Below, one piece after another: positions 9,563-18,701 of a stretch of DNA of 64,000 nucleotides; positions within the stretch are counted from its first letter, which is position 1, and each line of letters opens with the position of its first letter. The stretch lies in the NCBI GenBank assembly GCA_002478115.1, contig DLMH01000075.1, positions 1 through 64,000 on the forward strand. Reading direction: 5' to 3'. This stretch comes from Candidatus Acidiferrum typicum (lineage in GTDB: Bacteria; Acidobacteriota; Terriglobia; Acidiferrales; UBA7541). Under the pieces are notes generated by a model. It saw only the letters and a list, made by a program, of their open reading frames with translations. It was not told the origin of the DNA and did no database searches. Position numbers and translations under genes: made by a program.

Positions 9563-11269
9563 CTAGCGCGTGCCGTATTTCCTGCTGGCGGTGATGCCCT
9601 TTCCTTCTGTCACGGTAATCGTCTGGCCCGCCGCAACATTCGTCAGTTTGTCCACCTGCCCGCTGGGCCAGCGAATTTCGATGCTATCCGCTTGCTCGTG
9701 CATCGCAAGGCCAAAGGTCAACACCAGTTCGCTTGCCGAAAGGTAACTGGAGCCGCTACGCAGCATCTCTGACTGAGATTCGCCGCCGGCGGTCAGCTTC
9801 ACCGCCGTACCGATGCCATCGCGATTGGATTTCGTTCCGCTCAGTTTTATACGCAGGCTTTTATTCGCGGCGGCCGGGCTGCCGGTAAAATCGTTCTCAA
9901 AAAGATAGACCGGCCCGCCGTTGGTCGAGAGCAGGAGGTCCAGCCGGCCATCGTTGTTGATATCGCCATAAGCCGCGCCACGTCCCACGCGCGGCGTGGC
10001 GAAGCCCGCGCCCAGGCTGTTGGTCACTTCCTGAAAATTCCCTTTTCCGAGGTTGCGGAATATGTGCGGAGGCATGGCGTACTTCACATTGGGCTGCACA
10101 CGCTGGATATCTCCGTCAATGTGGCCATTGGCGATCAGAATGTCCGGCCATCCATCCAGGTCGTAATCGAAGAAAAAACAGCCGAACCCGAGAGTGAGCA
10201 GGGAATTGCGCCCGACTTCCGATCGCGGCGCCTCATCCACAAACAATCCTTTCCCCTCGTTGTGATACAGCGAAAGCATCTGGTTGGAAAAATTCGTGAT
10301 CAGGATGCTGGCCATGCCGGAGCGATCGTAATCCGCCGCATCCACGCCCATTCCCGCGCGTGCCACGCCGTCTTCGCTGAAGGCCACTCCCGCTACGACG
10401 GCCTTCTCCGTAAACGTGCCATTGCCGTTATTGCGATAGAGTTTGTTCGGCTGCGTGTCGTTGGAAAACAGCAGGTCGGGCCAGCCATCGTTGTCATAGT
10501 CCAGAATCGCGATTCCCAGGGTTTTTGACGTGGGCTCCCAAACGCCCGATTTTTTGGTCGCATCTTCAAAGGTGCCGTCGCCGCGATTGTGCCAGAGCCG
10601 CACGGACGCACCCTTGTAAGACTCGGGCGTGCAGTACGATTTGCTCTTGCCATCGAGCGTGCAGTAGAGATCGCCTTCGAGCGACCATTGCACGTAATTC
10701 GCCACCACCAGGTCCAGCTTGCCGTCCCTGTCATAATCCACCCATGCCGCGCTGGTGCTGAATTCCTTCGGCCCCAGCAGACCCGCTTTTTGCGTCACGT
10801 CCGTGAACGTGCCGTTGCCATTATTGTGGAAGAGCCGGTTCTGTCCCAGTGCGGTTACGAAGAGATCGTCGTAGCCGTCGTTGTCGTAATCGCCCACCGC
10901 CACGCCCATGCCGAACATTTCGACGTCCAGGCCGGCTTTGTGCGTCACATCGGTGAATGTGCCGTCGTGATTGTTGTGGTACAGCTTCGGCGTGCTGTGT
11001 TTGGAGGCATGGCCCGGCCAGTCCATTCCATTCACGATGAAGATGTCGGGCCAGCCATCGTTGTCGTAGTCAATGAAAGCCACACCCGGACCCATCGTCT
11101 CAGGCAGGTATTTCTTACCAAAGGCGGCATTGTTGTGGACAAAATGGATGCCGGCCCTTTGCGTGATGTCGCGAAACGTGACTGTGCTGGCCGAAGAACC
11201 CTGCGGCGATTGCGCGCTCGCTCCCATCGCGCACGATAGCAGAAAGAGCAGCCCCCAATATCTCTTCAC
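9563..11269 (-). CDS. CRTAC1-type secreted protein with FG-GAP repeats and ASPIC/UnbV domain (copy 1)
   Basis: 568 residues with a Sec signal peptide (cleavage likely after GASAQ). The body has repeated calcium-binding FG-GAP/VCBS-like units of the form [10 protein letters not shown] or [11 protein letters not shown], predicting a beta-propeller. The C-terminus is an ASPIC/UnbV domain ([23 protein letters not shown]). The biochemical role of the family is not established. Its ATG overlaps the stop of the AhpD-like gene as ATGA, so translation appears coupled to read-through of that gene. A paralogue with the same layout lies at 14939-16624 in the same gene string. Confidence 0.85.
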   Translation of the reverse strand: MKRYWGLLFLLSCAMGASAQSPQGSSASTVTFRDITQRAGIHFVHNNAAFGKKYLPETMGPGVAFIDYDNDGWPDIFIVNGMDWPGHASKHSTPKLYHNNHDGTFTDVTHKAGLDVEMFGMGVAVGDYDNDGYDDLFVTALGQNRLFHNNGNGTFTDVTQKAGLLGPKEFSTSAAWVDYDRDGKLDLVVANYVQWSLEGDLYCTLDGKSKSYCTPESYKGASVRLWHNRGDGTFEDATKKSGVWEPTSKTLGIAILDYDNDGWPDLLFSNDTQPNKLYRNNGNGTFTEKAVVAGVAFSEDGVARAGMGVDAADYDRSGMASILITNFSNQMLSLYHNEGKGLFVDEAPRSEVGRNSLLTLGFGCFFFDYDLDGWPDILIANGHIDGDIQRVQPNVKYAMPPHIFRNLGKGNFQEVTNSLGAGFATPRVGRGAAYGDINNDGRLDLLLSTNGGPVYLFENDFTGSPAAANKSLRIKLSGTKSNRDGIGTAVKLTAGGESQSEMLRSGSSYLSASELVLTFGLAMHEQADSIEIRWPSGQVDKLTNVAAGQTITVTEGKGITASRKYGTR

Positions 11270-11850
11270 TGGCCCTCCGCCGTTTCTTCACGTCCCACGC
11301 CCAAAGAATCAGCCACGCGGTTGATGTAATTGAACCACGAGGCGATCAGCGTAATCTGCAGAATGGCGCGGTCGTCGAAGCCCGCGGCGCGCAGTTTCTT
11401 GTGGTCCGCGGGGCTGCACTGCGTCGCATCTTTCGTAAGTTTCACCACATACTCCAGCATCGTTTTGTCCTGCTCGCTAATGGGGGCAGTGCGGAAATCC
11501 TTGCGCAAGGCCTCCACCATTTCATTCTGCAATGTGACGCGACGCAGAAACTCTGCGTGGGATTCGATTCAATAGAAACAGCGGTTCGTCACCGAAACCA
11601 TCGTGGCGATCATTTCGTGCTGATCGCGCCGCAGAGGCAGCTCCGGCGACATCAGCGCCCCAAACGTGCTGAAGGCATGAAAAAGCGCCTCCGGAATCAG
11701 GCTGTGCGAACCGACGATGCTGTTCTCAATGCCGTGATCCACAATCGACACGGGCGTCGCGTACTCCATGGGATAGAGCTTGCGCTGTTCCATCATGGCG
11801 TTGCGCACCTGCTCGTCGTCTTCCATTTTTACCGTCTTGATCCAGGTCAT
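11266..11850 (-). CDS. AhpD-like peroxidase-related protein, candidate selenoprotein (CxxU, in-frame TGA at 11569-11571)
   Basis: The reading frame from ATG 11850 to TGA 11266 codes for 194 residues if one internal TGA (codon 94) is read through. The first 93 residues end in SVTNRCFY and the frame continues [10 protein letters not shown]. In the AhpD/carboxymuconolactone-decarboxylase superfamily this segment is normally CxxCxxxH, so the TGA stands exactly at the second catalytic cysteine. The frame beyond it is intact and family-like to the end ([22 protein letters not shown]). A perfect stem-loop begins 10 nt after the TGA. Together these support selenocysteine insertion giving CFYU. A Shine-Dalgarno AGGA precedes the ATG, and the final stop overlaps the next gene as ATGA. 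The alternative is a pseudogene with one nonsense mutation. No selA, selB, selC or selD is in this window, so the genome's Sec capacity is unknown here. Confidence 0.82.
11542..11558 (-). promoter_or_regulatory. Candidate bacterial SECIS hairpin
   Basis: On the coding (minus) strand the sequence ACGCAGA-GTT-TCTGCGT forms a perfect 7-bp stem with a 3-nt loop, 17 nt in all. It starts 10 nt after the in-frame TGA at 11569-11571. The first loop base is G followed by T, matching the conserved GU expected in bacterial SECIS apical loops. The overall size and spacing resemble the minimal E. coli fdhF element as I know it. There is no obvious bulged U, and the lower stem is weak. Function is inferred. 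Confidence 0.7.
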
Positions 11851-11887
11851 TCCCGTTGTCCTTTGCTTGCGGAAAGAGTGTGCATGC

Positions 11888-14758
11888 TCAACGGCCAGCG
11901 CCTGCCACAGCCTTCTTGACCGGCGTGTTCTTTACCATGGCAGCGGCCTTCGCGGATTTCGCCCCCGTTACGGGGCCGAGCGGGACCGAAACATGCTCGT
12001 GGATCGACTGGCGTTCATTGTTGTCTTCCGGATGCGCTTGGCGGTACGCCCCGGTCAGCGCCTGCGAGGCTTCATCGGCTTTGAAGCGCAGGTATCGTTC
12101 TTTATGTTCGTTGGCACGCGCCTCGTCGCCCAGGCCCGTGTAGCAAAGCATCAGATTGTAATTCGCCTGGAGATCTTCCGGGTCGATCGCGAGAGTCTGC
12201 TGGAGCTCTTTCACCGCATCGGCGTAGCGCTTCTGCAGGAAGAGCACGCGGCCCAATTCGTTGTGGACCACGCGGTCGCGCGGGTACTGCGCCAGCACGG
12301 CTTGCAATGCCTGCGCCGCCTCGTCGTACTTGCCCTCCTCCTTCAAAACGCGCGCGTAAAAGAAATTCGCCCGCGCCAGGCCCGGCTTCAGCGCCAGGGC
12401 CTTCAGCAAAACCTCGCGCGCACCCTCGGTGTTTCCTTCCTGTACGCGCACACGCCCGACGTTTGTCCAGCCGTCGGGGTTTTGCGGATCCATCTCCGTA
12501 ATTTTCGCGAACGCCTGCTCCGCGCCTTTCAGGTCGCCTTGCAGAAACAGTCCGATGCCGTAATCATTCCAGCGCGTCCAGTCCTCTTTTTCCCACTGCA
12601 CTTGAGGCTTCGGTGCGGCAGCCGATTTTGGTAAAACGCGCAGGCTTTTGGAGTCTTCCGCCACGGTGATGATCGGCAAATCGGGAATCGCCGGGGTCTT
12701 GCTCGAAACATGGGAGAGATCTCCGTTGAAGTTCCACTTGCGGTCGTCGTGGTCCGGCGTAACGTCGCCCGTCGAGTGCGGGTCGGGCACGCCCCCGAAT
12801 GCGAATTGCGTGTTCCACCACTGGAATTTCCGGTAGTTCAACTTGGCGTGGAGGTTAATGTGTTCGCCCGCGTTTTCCGGCACGTGCAGGCGGTAGTGCA
12901 CTGTATCCGCGGCGCCGGGAGGTATCAGCCGAACATAAACAACAGCGCGGCTGGCCCACGCATTGCGCTTGTTGATGGGATTGCCGTGCGCATCTATCTG
13001 CAGCGATTTGTAGAAATGCGCTCCGGGATCGACCGGACCTTTGCCATCGTCCTCCACCTTGCCGCTCCAGAAAATCGTCTGCCCTTTGTCATCCGTGGCT
13101 TGCAATTCCACCCAGACGTCGAAGGCGTCAATCGTGCCTCCCGGGAAGAAATGCCCGACCTTGCGCGTACGCACGACAACTTCCACCAGCACATCATCCC
13201 CGCGGCGCACCGCCGCATCCACGCGTCCAAGAGGCGCGGTGATCTCCCGCGCTTCTCCAGCCGGGCCTTTCGGCAGGGAAACATCCGCCTCTTCGCCCAC
13301 CGCAAATGTTGTCGAGAGTTCCTGTTTCGGCGCTTCCGTGGATTTTTGCTCTCCCTTGCTGCCTGCTGGTGCAATCGCGAAAACATCCACGCTGAGCTCT
13401 TTATCCTGCAAAAAGTTCCGGCTCGCTTCCAGTTGCGAGGCATCCTCATTCGCAACGGGCACCGCGGTGTTCGCTCCGGGGAAGCGGTGCGAGTGCACGT
13501 AGCCGTCAATGTTGCCTTCGTCCTTCGATGGCACCAACGGCATGTGGCAGTCCGCGCACATCATCGGGGTGGCCGGGTAATAAAATGACCGCGCGCCCTG
13601 CCCGGAAACGCCGCTGGCCTGCCAGTTGTCGTACTCGTTGAAACCCCGAACCCAGCGGTAGCCATTCAGCGGCACGTCAAGATGCACCTTGTGGCATCCG
13701 GAACAGAACTCCGGCACCTGTTGGCGCATGAAAGGCTTCAGAAACACGCGGCGGTGGGGCTCCGGATTCAGGCGGACCATGAAGTCATGAAGGCCGCGAA
13801 TGATGGGATTGTCGCTCGCGGCCAGTTCGTGCAGCTTCGGGTATTCCAGGACCAAATCACCCTGCCCCATAGTGCTCTTCACCTGCACGATGCTGTGGCA
13901 CATCATGCAACTCAGGCCGGCCTGCGCTTCGGGTTTGTCAACGTTCTGCTTGATCGGTGTGTCCATCATCCCGCTGAAGAGCAACGCGGGATCATGGCAA
14001 CCCGCGCACCACTTCGACGGTTGCACCCCGGCGACGTCTTGCATGTACTCGATGCTCTTGCGGTACCACTGGTTGTTGAACGACGAAAAATGGTGCATCG
14101 AGCTTTCCCACTGTTTGTAAATGTCCGCGTGGCAGCGTTCGCAGGCTTGCGATTTCAGGAAATACCCTGAAGGGATGTACTGACCGTCGGTGGTTTGCGC
14201 GGAACTCGGAAAGAATTTTCCAGGGGGGCCGTCGCCCTCCTGCAGCATCGTGGCCGGCGAAATCGGCGGATTCTGCACGACGTAGCGATTCTTCCAAACA
14301 AATTCCCGGGCATACCAGGCGCCCGCTGCGATACCAGTGGTCACCAGCAGCAGGCCGACTAATCCGGCTATTTGCCGGCCATAGCTCGTGCCCAGCCACC
14401 CTCTTGCGGAGAGCCAGGAAGCCGCCAGAAAAATCACGCCCAAAGTGCACAGGGCAATATGTGCATACAACCAGGCCTTCAAGCGATGCGGCGTTCCCAG
14501 GCGAATCAACGCCAGACCCAGAGCCGCGCCAGCCGCGAACAGAATCCAGCCGAATCGCGCCAGCAACCGCTCCTTGCCGATTCCTCGAAAAAGAAAAACC
14601 GCTAGCGCCAGCGAGACCAGCACACCCAGACCGGTGTGCAGAAGAACCGCGCCGGCATAGAAGAGGGTCGCGGATGGATAGGCGTAGAGATAAATTGCGG
14701 TTACAACGAGGACAAACACGCCAAGCGAGCGCCAGCGTTCCATTCCCCCCCCATCCAA
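11888..14758 (-). CDS. Membrane-anchored pentaheme cytochrome c with TPR domain
   Basis: 956 residues. The N-terminal 150 residues carry about five hydrophobic segments. The exported part has five CXXCH heme sites: CERCH (206), CAGCH (251), CMMCH (284), CSGCH (352) and CADCH (401). A beta-rich middle region follows, and then a tetratricopeptide array at about 735-905 (QGDLKGAEQAF, QKRYADAVKEL). It resembles cytochrome c554-like multiheme proteins fused to TPRs and probably carries electrons at the periplasmic face. The ATG at 14743, placed after a run of G residues, is an alternative start that loses five residues. The AhpD-like gene begins 37 bp downstream. The redox partner and substrate cannot be read from the sequence. 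Confidence 0.87.
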   Translation of the reverse strand: MDGGGMERWRSLGVFVLVVTAIYLYAYPSATLFYAGAVLLHTGLGVLVSLALAVFLFRGIGKERLLARFGWILFAAGAALGLALIRLGTPHRLKAWLYAHIALCTLGVIFLAASWLSARGWLGTSYGRQIAGLVGLLLVTTGIAAGAWYAREFVWKNRYVVQNPPISPATMLQEGDGPPGKFFPSSAQTTDGQYIPSGYFLKSQACERCHADIYKQWESSMHHFSSFNNQWYRKSIEYMQDVAGVQPSKWCAGCHDPALLFSGMMDTPIKQNVDKPEAQAGLSCMMCHSIVQVKSTMGQGDLVLEYPKLHELAASDNPIIRGLHDFMVRLNPEPHRRVFLKPFMRQQVPEFCSGCHKVHLDVPLNGYRWVRGFNEYDNWQASGVSGQGARSFYYPATPMMCADCHMPLVPSKDEGNIDGYVHSHRFPGANTAVPVANEDASQLEASRNFLQDKELSVDVFAIAPAGSKGEQKSTEAPKQELSTTFAVGEEADVSLPKGPAGEAREITAPLGRVDAAVRRGDDVLVEVVVRTRKVGHFFPGGTIDAFDVWVELQATDDKGQTIFWSGKVEDDGKGPVDPGAHFYKSLQIDAHGNPINKRNAWASRAVVYVRLIPPGAADTVHYRLHVPENAGEHINLHAKLNYRKFQWWNTQFAFGGVPDPHSTGDVTPDHDDRKWNFNGDLSHVSSKTPAIPDLPIITVAEDSKSLRVLPKSAAAPKPQVQWEKEDWTRWNDYGIGLFLQGDLKGAEQAFAKITEMDPQNPDGWTNVGRVRVQEGNTEGAREVLLKALALKPGLARANFFYARVLKEEGKYDEAAQALQAVLAQYPRDRVVHNELGRVLFLQKRYADAVKELQQTLAIDPEDLQANYNLMLCYTGLGDEARANEHKERYLRFKADEASQALTGAYRQAHPEDNNERQSIHEHVSVPLGPVTGAKSAKAAAMVKNTPVKKAVAGAGR

Positions 14759-14793
14759 CCTAGTTCAACTGCCCCTTCCCCAGAATGAAAAAT

Positions 14794-14821
14794 GCGGCCG
14801 GAAGGTCGTGTTTCCGGCCGC
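14794..14821 (-). terminator. Hairpin with T-tract between CRTAC1 copy 2 and the cytochrome gene
   Basis: GCGGCCGGAA and TTCCGGCCGC form a perfect 10-bp stem around an 8-nt loop. On the minus strand it is followed by ATTTTTCATT. This is an intrinsic-terminator-like structure after the Tat-signal CRTAC1 gene and before the cytochrome gene, so it may separate or attenuate expression within the gene string. Confidence 0.7.
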
Positions 14822-14938
14822 AATCTTTCTTTGTTGGGGTGCCTCCAGATCAGGCGAAGGCAGGGCCTGCTTAGGAAGCGGTTCAATGTTGCATCGTTTA
14901 TAGAGCGGGGCGTGGAGGTTGACAATACTGCGAAAGTA

Positions 14939-16624
14939 TTAGAACTGGAAGATTTCCTTAATGCCTTTATTTTCAATGATTTGGTAGGCCTTCCCGGCCT
15001 TTATTTTTTGGTGCTCCTGGCTCTGCCCGCTGGGCCATTCCACAACCACGCGGTCAATGACGTCTTGCTTGCCCAGGCCAAACGTTACCGGCAATTCCGA
15101 TTGCGACAAATAACTGGAGCCGCTGCGAACGACGCGCATCTCCGCCTGCCCATTGAAGAAAATCCGCACATTCGCACCGATGGCGTCGCGATTCGATTTG
15201 GTGCCAACCAAGTGGAAGCGAATGCTGCGATTGCCGGAGAGTTGGTCATTGCGATAGAGAAACGCCGGCCCATTGTTGGTGGTGAGCAGAAGATCCTGAT
15301 CGCCGTCATGATCGAAATCGCCGACGGCCAGGCCGCGCCCGACTTTGGGCAAATCATATCCGCCGCCGATATCGCCGGCAATGTCGCGGAATTTGCCGCG
15401 GCCCAGGTTCAGAAAAAGCTGCGCGGGCTGCGCGTAGCCGACGTTGCCGCGAATGTGGCGCACCGTATCATCAATGTGGCCGTTGGCGACGGCGATATCC
15501 AAAAGCCCGTCCAGGTCCGCGTCAAAAAAAACGCAGCCGAAGCCCAAGGTGTTCCGCGAAGCCGCGCCAAGTCCCGTTTGCATGGCCACATCGTCGTAGG
15601 CCTGGCCCGTCTCGCGGTAGAGTCCGATCATCTCGTTATCAAAATTGGTGATGATGATGCCCGGCTTCCCGGAATTGTCGTAGTCGGCCACGTCCACGCC
15701 CATGCCGGCACGCGCCTTGCCGTCGACGCTGAACGCCAGGCCCGCCTCCACGGCGGCGTCCTTAAATTTGCCGTTGTGCAAATTACGGTACAGCTTGTTG
15801 GGCTGCGTGTCGTTCGCGACGAGCAGGTCCGGCCAGCCGTCCTGATCGTAGTCCAGCATGGCCACGCCGAGCGATTTGGAACTGCTGTCGAAGATGCCGC
15901 TGGTCGCGGTTACATCCTCGAACGTGCCGTTGCCCCGATTGTGGTAGAGCCAGCAGGTGTCGCCGCGATACGCTTCCGGCGTGCAATAGGATTTGTTTTT
16001 GCCATCGAGGCTGCAAAAGACGTCGGTCTCCGCGGTCCAATGCACGTAATTGCAGACGAATAGATCGAGGAAACCATCGCGATCATAATCGAACCAGATC
16101 GCCGAACTGCTCAGCCCTTGTTTCCCCAGCAGGCCACTGGCCTTGGTGACGTCGAGGAATGTGCCCTTGCCGGTGTTGCGGAACAACCGGCTCTGTCCCA
16201 CGCAGGAAATGAAAATGTCCGGAAAGCCGTCATTGTTGTAGTCGCCCACCGCCACGCCCATGCCGTACAATTCCACGTCCAGGCCCGCCGCCTGAGTGAC
16301 ATCGGTGAACGTGCCGTTGCGGTTGTTACGATACAACTTCATGGTCGTCCGCTGGCGCTTGTGCCCCGGCCAATCCATCGAGTTCACCAGAAGAATGTCC
16401 TGCCAGCCATCCGCGTCGTAATCCAGAAATGCGCAGCCGGATCCCAGGGTTTCGGGAAGCAGCTTGCCGCCGTACGCGCCGCTGTTGTGCTGGAAGCGCA
16501 GGCCAGCGTTGCCGGTAACATCCACAAAACGAAATCCTGCCGAGGCGGCGGGCAGGGCGCGGGGAAACGCCCCGTGGATCAGCCCCGCACCAACGGCCTG
16601 CCGAATGAAATCGCGGCGCTTCAC
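14939..16624 (-). CDS. CRTAC1-type FG-GAP/ASPIC-UnbV protein with Tat-like signal (copy 2)
   Basis: 561 residues. It begins MKRRDFIRQAVGAG, a twin-arginine-like signal, unlike the Sec signal of copy 1. The body has the same repeated DYDADGWQDILLVN and DYNNDGFPDIF units, predicting a propeller, and the C-terminal ASPIC/UnbV domain (SYLSQSELPVTFGL, VVEWPSGQ). Copies 1 and 2 align along their length, including the NSMDWPG/NGMDWPG segment. Its ATG overlaps the response-regulator stop as ATGA, tying it to the two-component system. Function unknown. A Tat route would suggest folding or cofactor insertion before export. Confidence 0.85.
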   Translation of the reverse strand: MKRRDFIRQAVGAGLIHGAFPRALPAASAGFRFVDVTGNAGLRFQHNSGAYGGKLLPETLGSGCAFLDYDADGWQDILLVNSMDWPGHKRQRTTMKLYRNNRNGTFTDVTQAAGLDVELYGMGVAVGDYNNDGFPDIFISCVGQSRLFRNTGKGTFLDVTKASGLLGKQGLSSSAIWFDYDRDGFLDLFVCNYVHWTAETDVFCSLDGKNKSYCTPEAYRGDTCWLYHNRGNGTFEDVTATSGIFDSSSKSLGVAMLDYDQDGWPDLLVANDTQPNKLYRNLHNGKFKDAAVEAGLAFSVDGKARAGMGVDVADYDNSGKPGIIITNFDNEMIGLYRETGQAYDDVAMQTGLGAASRNTLGFGCVFFDADLDGLLDIAVANGHIDDTVRHIRGNVGYAQPAQLFLNLGRGKFRDIAGDIGGGYDLPKVGRGLAVGDFDHDGDQDLLLTTNNGPAFLYRNDQLSGNRSIRFHLVGTKSNRDAIGANVRIFFNGQAEMRVVRSGSSYLSQSELPVTFGLGKQDVIDRVVVEWPSGQSQEHQKIKAGKAYQIIENKGIKEIFQF

Positions 16625-17250
16625 GGAAGATTCACCAGCCCGTTGCGGATCGCATAGACAACCAGCTCGGCTGTTTTGTGGATGCCCAGTGCGTCCATGA
16701 TATTCGCGCGATGAACGGACACCGTGTTTACACTCAAACTCAATTCCGTGGCAATCTCCTTGTTCGATTTACCGGCGACGATGTGCTGCAGGATTTCCAG
16801 CTCGCGCGGCGTGAGCCCGGTGTCGCGCTCGCCCTTCAGCGCCCCGCCTCGCGCAATCTGCGGATCAAGCACGGTCTGGCCCTCGGCCACTTTCTTGATC
16901 GCGCTGACGAGGTCCAGGTCCATCGCGTTCTTCAGGATGTAGCCCCGCGCGCCCGCTTCCATCGCCTGCTTCACCAGCGTGTCTTCCGAATGCATGCTCA
17001 GCATCAGGATGGCGGTTTCCGGCAGCTTCGCCAGAATGCGCCGCGACGCTTCAATGCCGTTCATCTGCGGCAGCGCACAATCCATCACGATGACATCGGG
17101 GCGCAACTCCAGCGCCAGCTCCACCGCTTCCAGGCCATCGCTCGCTTCGCCGGCAACCTGAAACGTTGGCTCGTCCTCCAGCATGCGGCGGAACCCGCGG
17201 CGCACCAACGCATGGTCGTCCACCAGCAGAACTCTCAATTTATTCGCCAT
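16621..17250 (-). CDS. NarL/FixJ-family response regulator
   Basis: 209 residues. The receiver domain has the acidic pair in LLVDDHALVRRG and the phospho-acceptor Asp in VIVMDCALPQMNG. The C-terminal LuxR-type helix-turn-helix is LTPRELEILQHIVAGKSNKEI onward. The frame is open to 17307, but the ATG at 17250 (MANKLRVLL) starts the receiver correctly and overlaps the kinase gene by 11 bp. It is the cognate partner of the kinase at 17240-18637. Likely targets are the downstream CRTAC1/cytochrome/AhpD genes, by context only. Confidence 0.93.
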   Translation of the reverse strand: MANKLRVLLVDDHALVRRGFRRMLEDEPTFQVAGEASDGLEAVELALELRPDVIVMDCALPQMNGIEASRRILAKLPETAILMLSMHSEDTLVKQAMEAGARGYILKNAMDLDLVSAIKKVAEGQTVLDPQIARGGALKGERDTGLTPRELEILQHIVAGKSNKEIATELSLSVNTVSVHRANIMDALGIHKTAELVVYAIRNGLVNLP

Positions 17251-18637
17251 GCGTTTCCGCCCTTTCCCGCGGAATGTGGATCTGCACCAGCGTGCCTCCG
17301 CCCGCAACCGGCGTAACCTTCAGCGTGCCGCCAAGAATTTCCGCGCGTTCCCGCATGGCCACCAACCCGATACCAGTGTGACCTGCCGGAGGCGCGAATC
17401 CCTTGCCGCGATCTTCCACTTCCAGTTCCAGGCTGGCCGGCTGAAAGCGCAAACGGACCCAGCCTTCTTTAGCGGCGGAATGCCGCGCTACATTATTGAG
17501 AGCCTCCTGCAATACACGGTAAAGCTGCACGCTCGCGCTTGTTTCCAAAGGAAACGCTTGGCCCGATTTTTCGTAATGCAGCGCGAGCCCTGTCTGGCGC
17601 TCCACCGTGGGGATGTACCAATCGAGCGTGCTTTCCAGCCCGGCCTCTTCAAGCAAAACGGGATGCAGCGCCTGCGACAGGCTGCGGATATTGTTCAGCG
17701 TGGACTGAGCGATCTCCCGCACTTCCTGCAAATCTCCGCGCAGGGCCGAGTTTTCTGGCATGTCTTTATCGGCGCGGCGCAACAGCGAGCCAATCGCCGT
17801 GAGCACCTGGCCGAATTCATCGTGCAGCTCGCGCGAGATGTGCCGCAGCGTGGATTCCTGCGTGGCGATCAGCTTCTGCGCCAGCTCGCTGCGTTGCAGC
17901 GACAATTCCGCGACGTGCGCAAAAATCCGCCGGTTGTAGCGGATCATATACAGGCTGGTGACCACAATCGCCAGCAGAATCGCGGCCAGGAAATAGTAGA
18001 GCTGGCGCTGCACACGATCGTAGATCTCCGCGATGCGCGCGGCGGCCTGCTCCTCGCCTTCATTGTTTTGCACTAGCAGGCGGGAAACCGCGGAACTCAG
18101 TGCCGCTTGCTGCGGCTGCAGAGTGTCGCGAATCTGCTCGCGCGCGGCCTGCTCCTGCCCATTTTGCGTCTGCGAGAACATGCGGTCGCAGGCGTCCCAG
18201 AATTGCGTCAACGACTGGGTCAAGTAGAGGCGCTGGTCGCTGGTGCGCGTGGCCTCCGCCAGATTTTCTTCCTGCTTGAGCGCCGCGCTTAGATCGTTGC
18301 GGGTGCGATCGAATTGCGCGGTCCAGGCGATCAGTGGGTAAGGCTCGCTGGCATCGAGCATGTCCCGCATGGCCAGCCCCAGCGAATTCAAATCGTTCTG
18401 GATGCGCAGGAGTTGCAGCGAATCCTTGCGGTTGCGGTCCACCATTTCGCCCTGCAGCTTGCGAAGCCCCGAAAACTGCCGCGTGATGTAGCCGGCATAG
18501 GCCAGCACTGCCAGGATCGTGACGATCAGGCCGAGATACAGGCCCAGCGTCGGGCCACGTTGCGGAGGACCTTTTTCCACGCGCAAAGGATATAACGTTA
18601 CCGCGGCGGGAACAAATGCCGGATGTGCGATCTCCAC
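17240..18637 (-). CDS. NarX-type sensor histidine kinase
   Basis: About 465 residues. A transmembrane segment (LGLYLGLIVTILAVLAYAGY) is followed by a long helical periplasmic sensor region, a second membrane segment (LYYFLAAILLAIVVTSLYMI), then a HisKA_3 dimerisation domain with the phospho-His in HISRELHDEFGQ. The HATPase domain has LQEALNNVARHS and GIGLVAMRERAEILGG. The start is uncertain: the frame opens with GTG at 18637, and an in-frame GTG at 18577 would shorten it by 20 residues. It sits divergent to the Gfo/Idh/MocA gene. The sensor domain resembles four-helix-bundle ligand sensors, and the signal is unknown. Confidence 0.9.
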   Translation of the reverse strand: MEIAHPAFVPAAVTLYPLRVEKGPPQRGPTLGLYLGLIVTILAVLAYAGYITRQFSGLRKLQGEMVDRNRKDSLQLLRIQNDLNSLGLAMRDMLDASEPYPLIAWTAQFDRTRNDLSAALKQEENLAEATRTSDQRLYLTQSLTQFWDACDRMFSQTQNGQEQAAREQIRDTLQPQQAALSSAVSRLLVQNNEGEEQAAARIAEIYDRVQRQLYYFLAAILLAIVVTSLYMIRYNRRIFAHVAELSLQRSELAQKLIATQESTLRHISRELHDEFGQVLTAIGSLLRRADKDMPENSALRGDLQEVREIAQSTLNNIRSLSQALHPVLLEEAGLESTLDWYIPTVERQTGLALHYEKSGQAFPLETSASVQLYRVLQEALNNVARHSAAKEGWVRLRFQPASLELEVEDRGKGFAPPAGHTGIGLVAMRERAEILGGTLKVTPVAGGGTLVQIHIPRERAETHGE

Positions 18638-18701
18638 GGCGGCGGCTGACGCGTCGGTGATACACTGCTGACGATTTCACACATTTCCTGGAGCGCGGCG
18701 C

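Noticed and set aside
11266-11850. Reading the AhpD-like gene as two separate small genes (11569-11850 and 11266-11532)
   Set aside because: Both halves are in the same frame with 12 sense codons between the TGA and the second ATG, and those codons encode the conserved [10 protein letters not shown] segment. Neither half alone is a complete domain. A simple pseudogene remains possible but is less likely.
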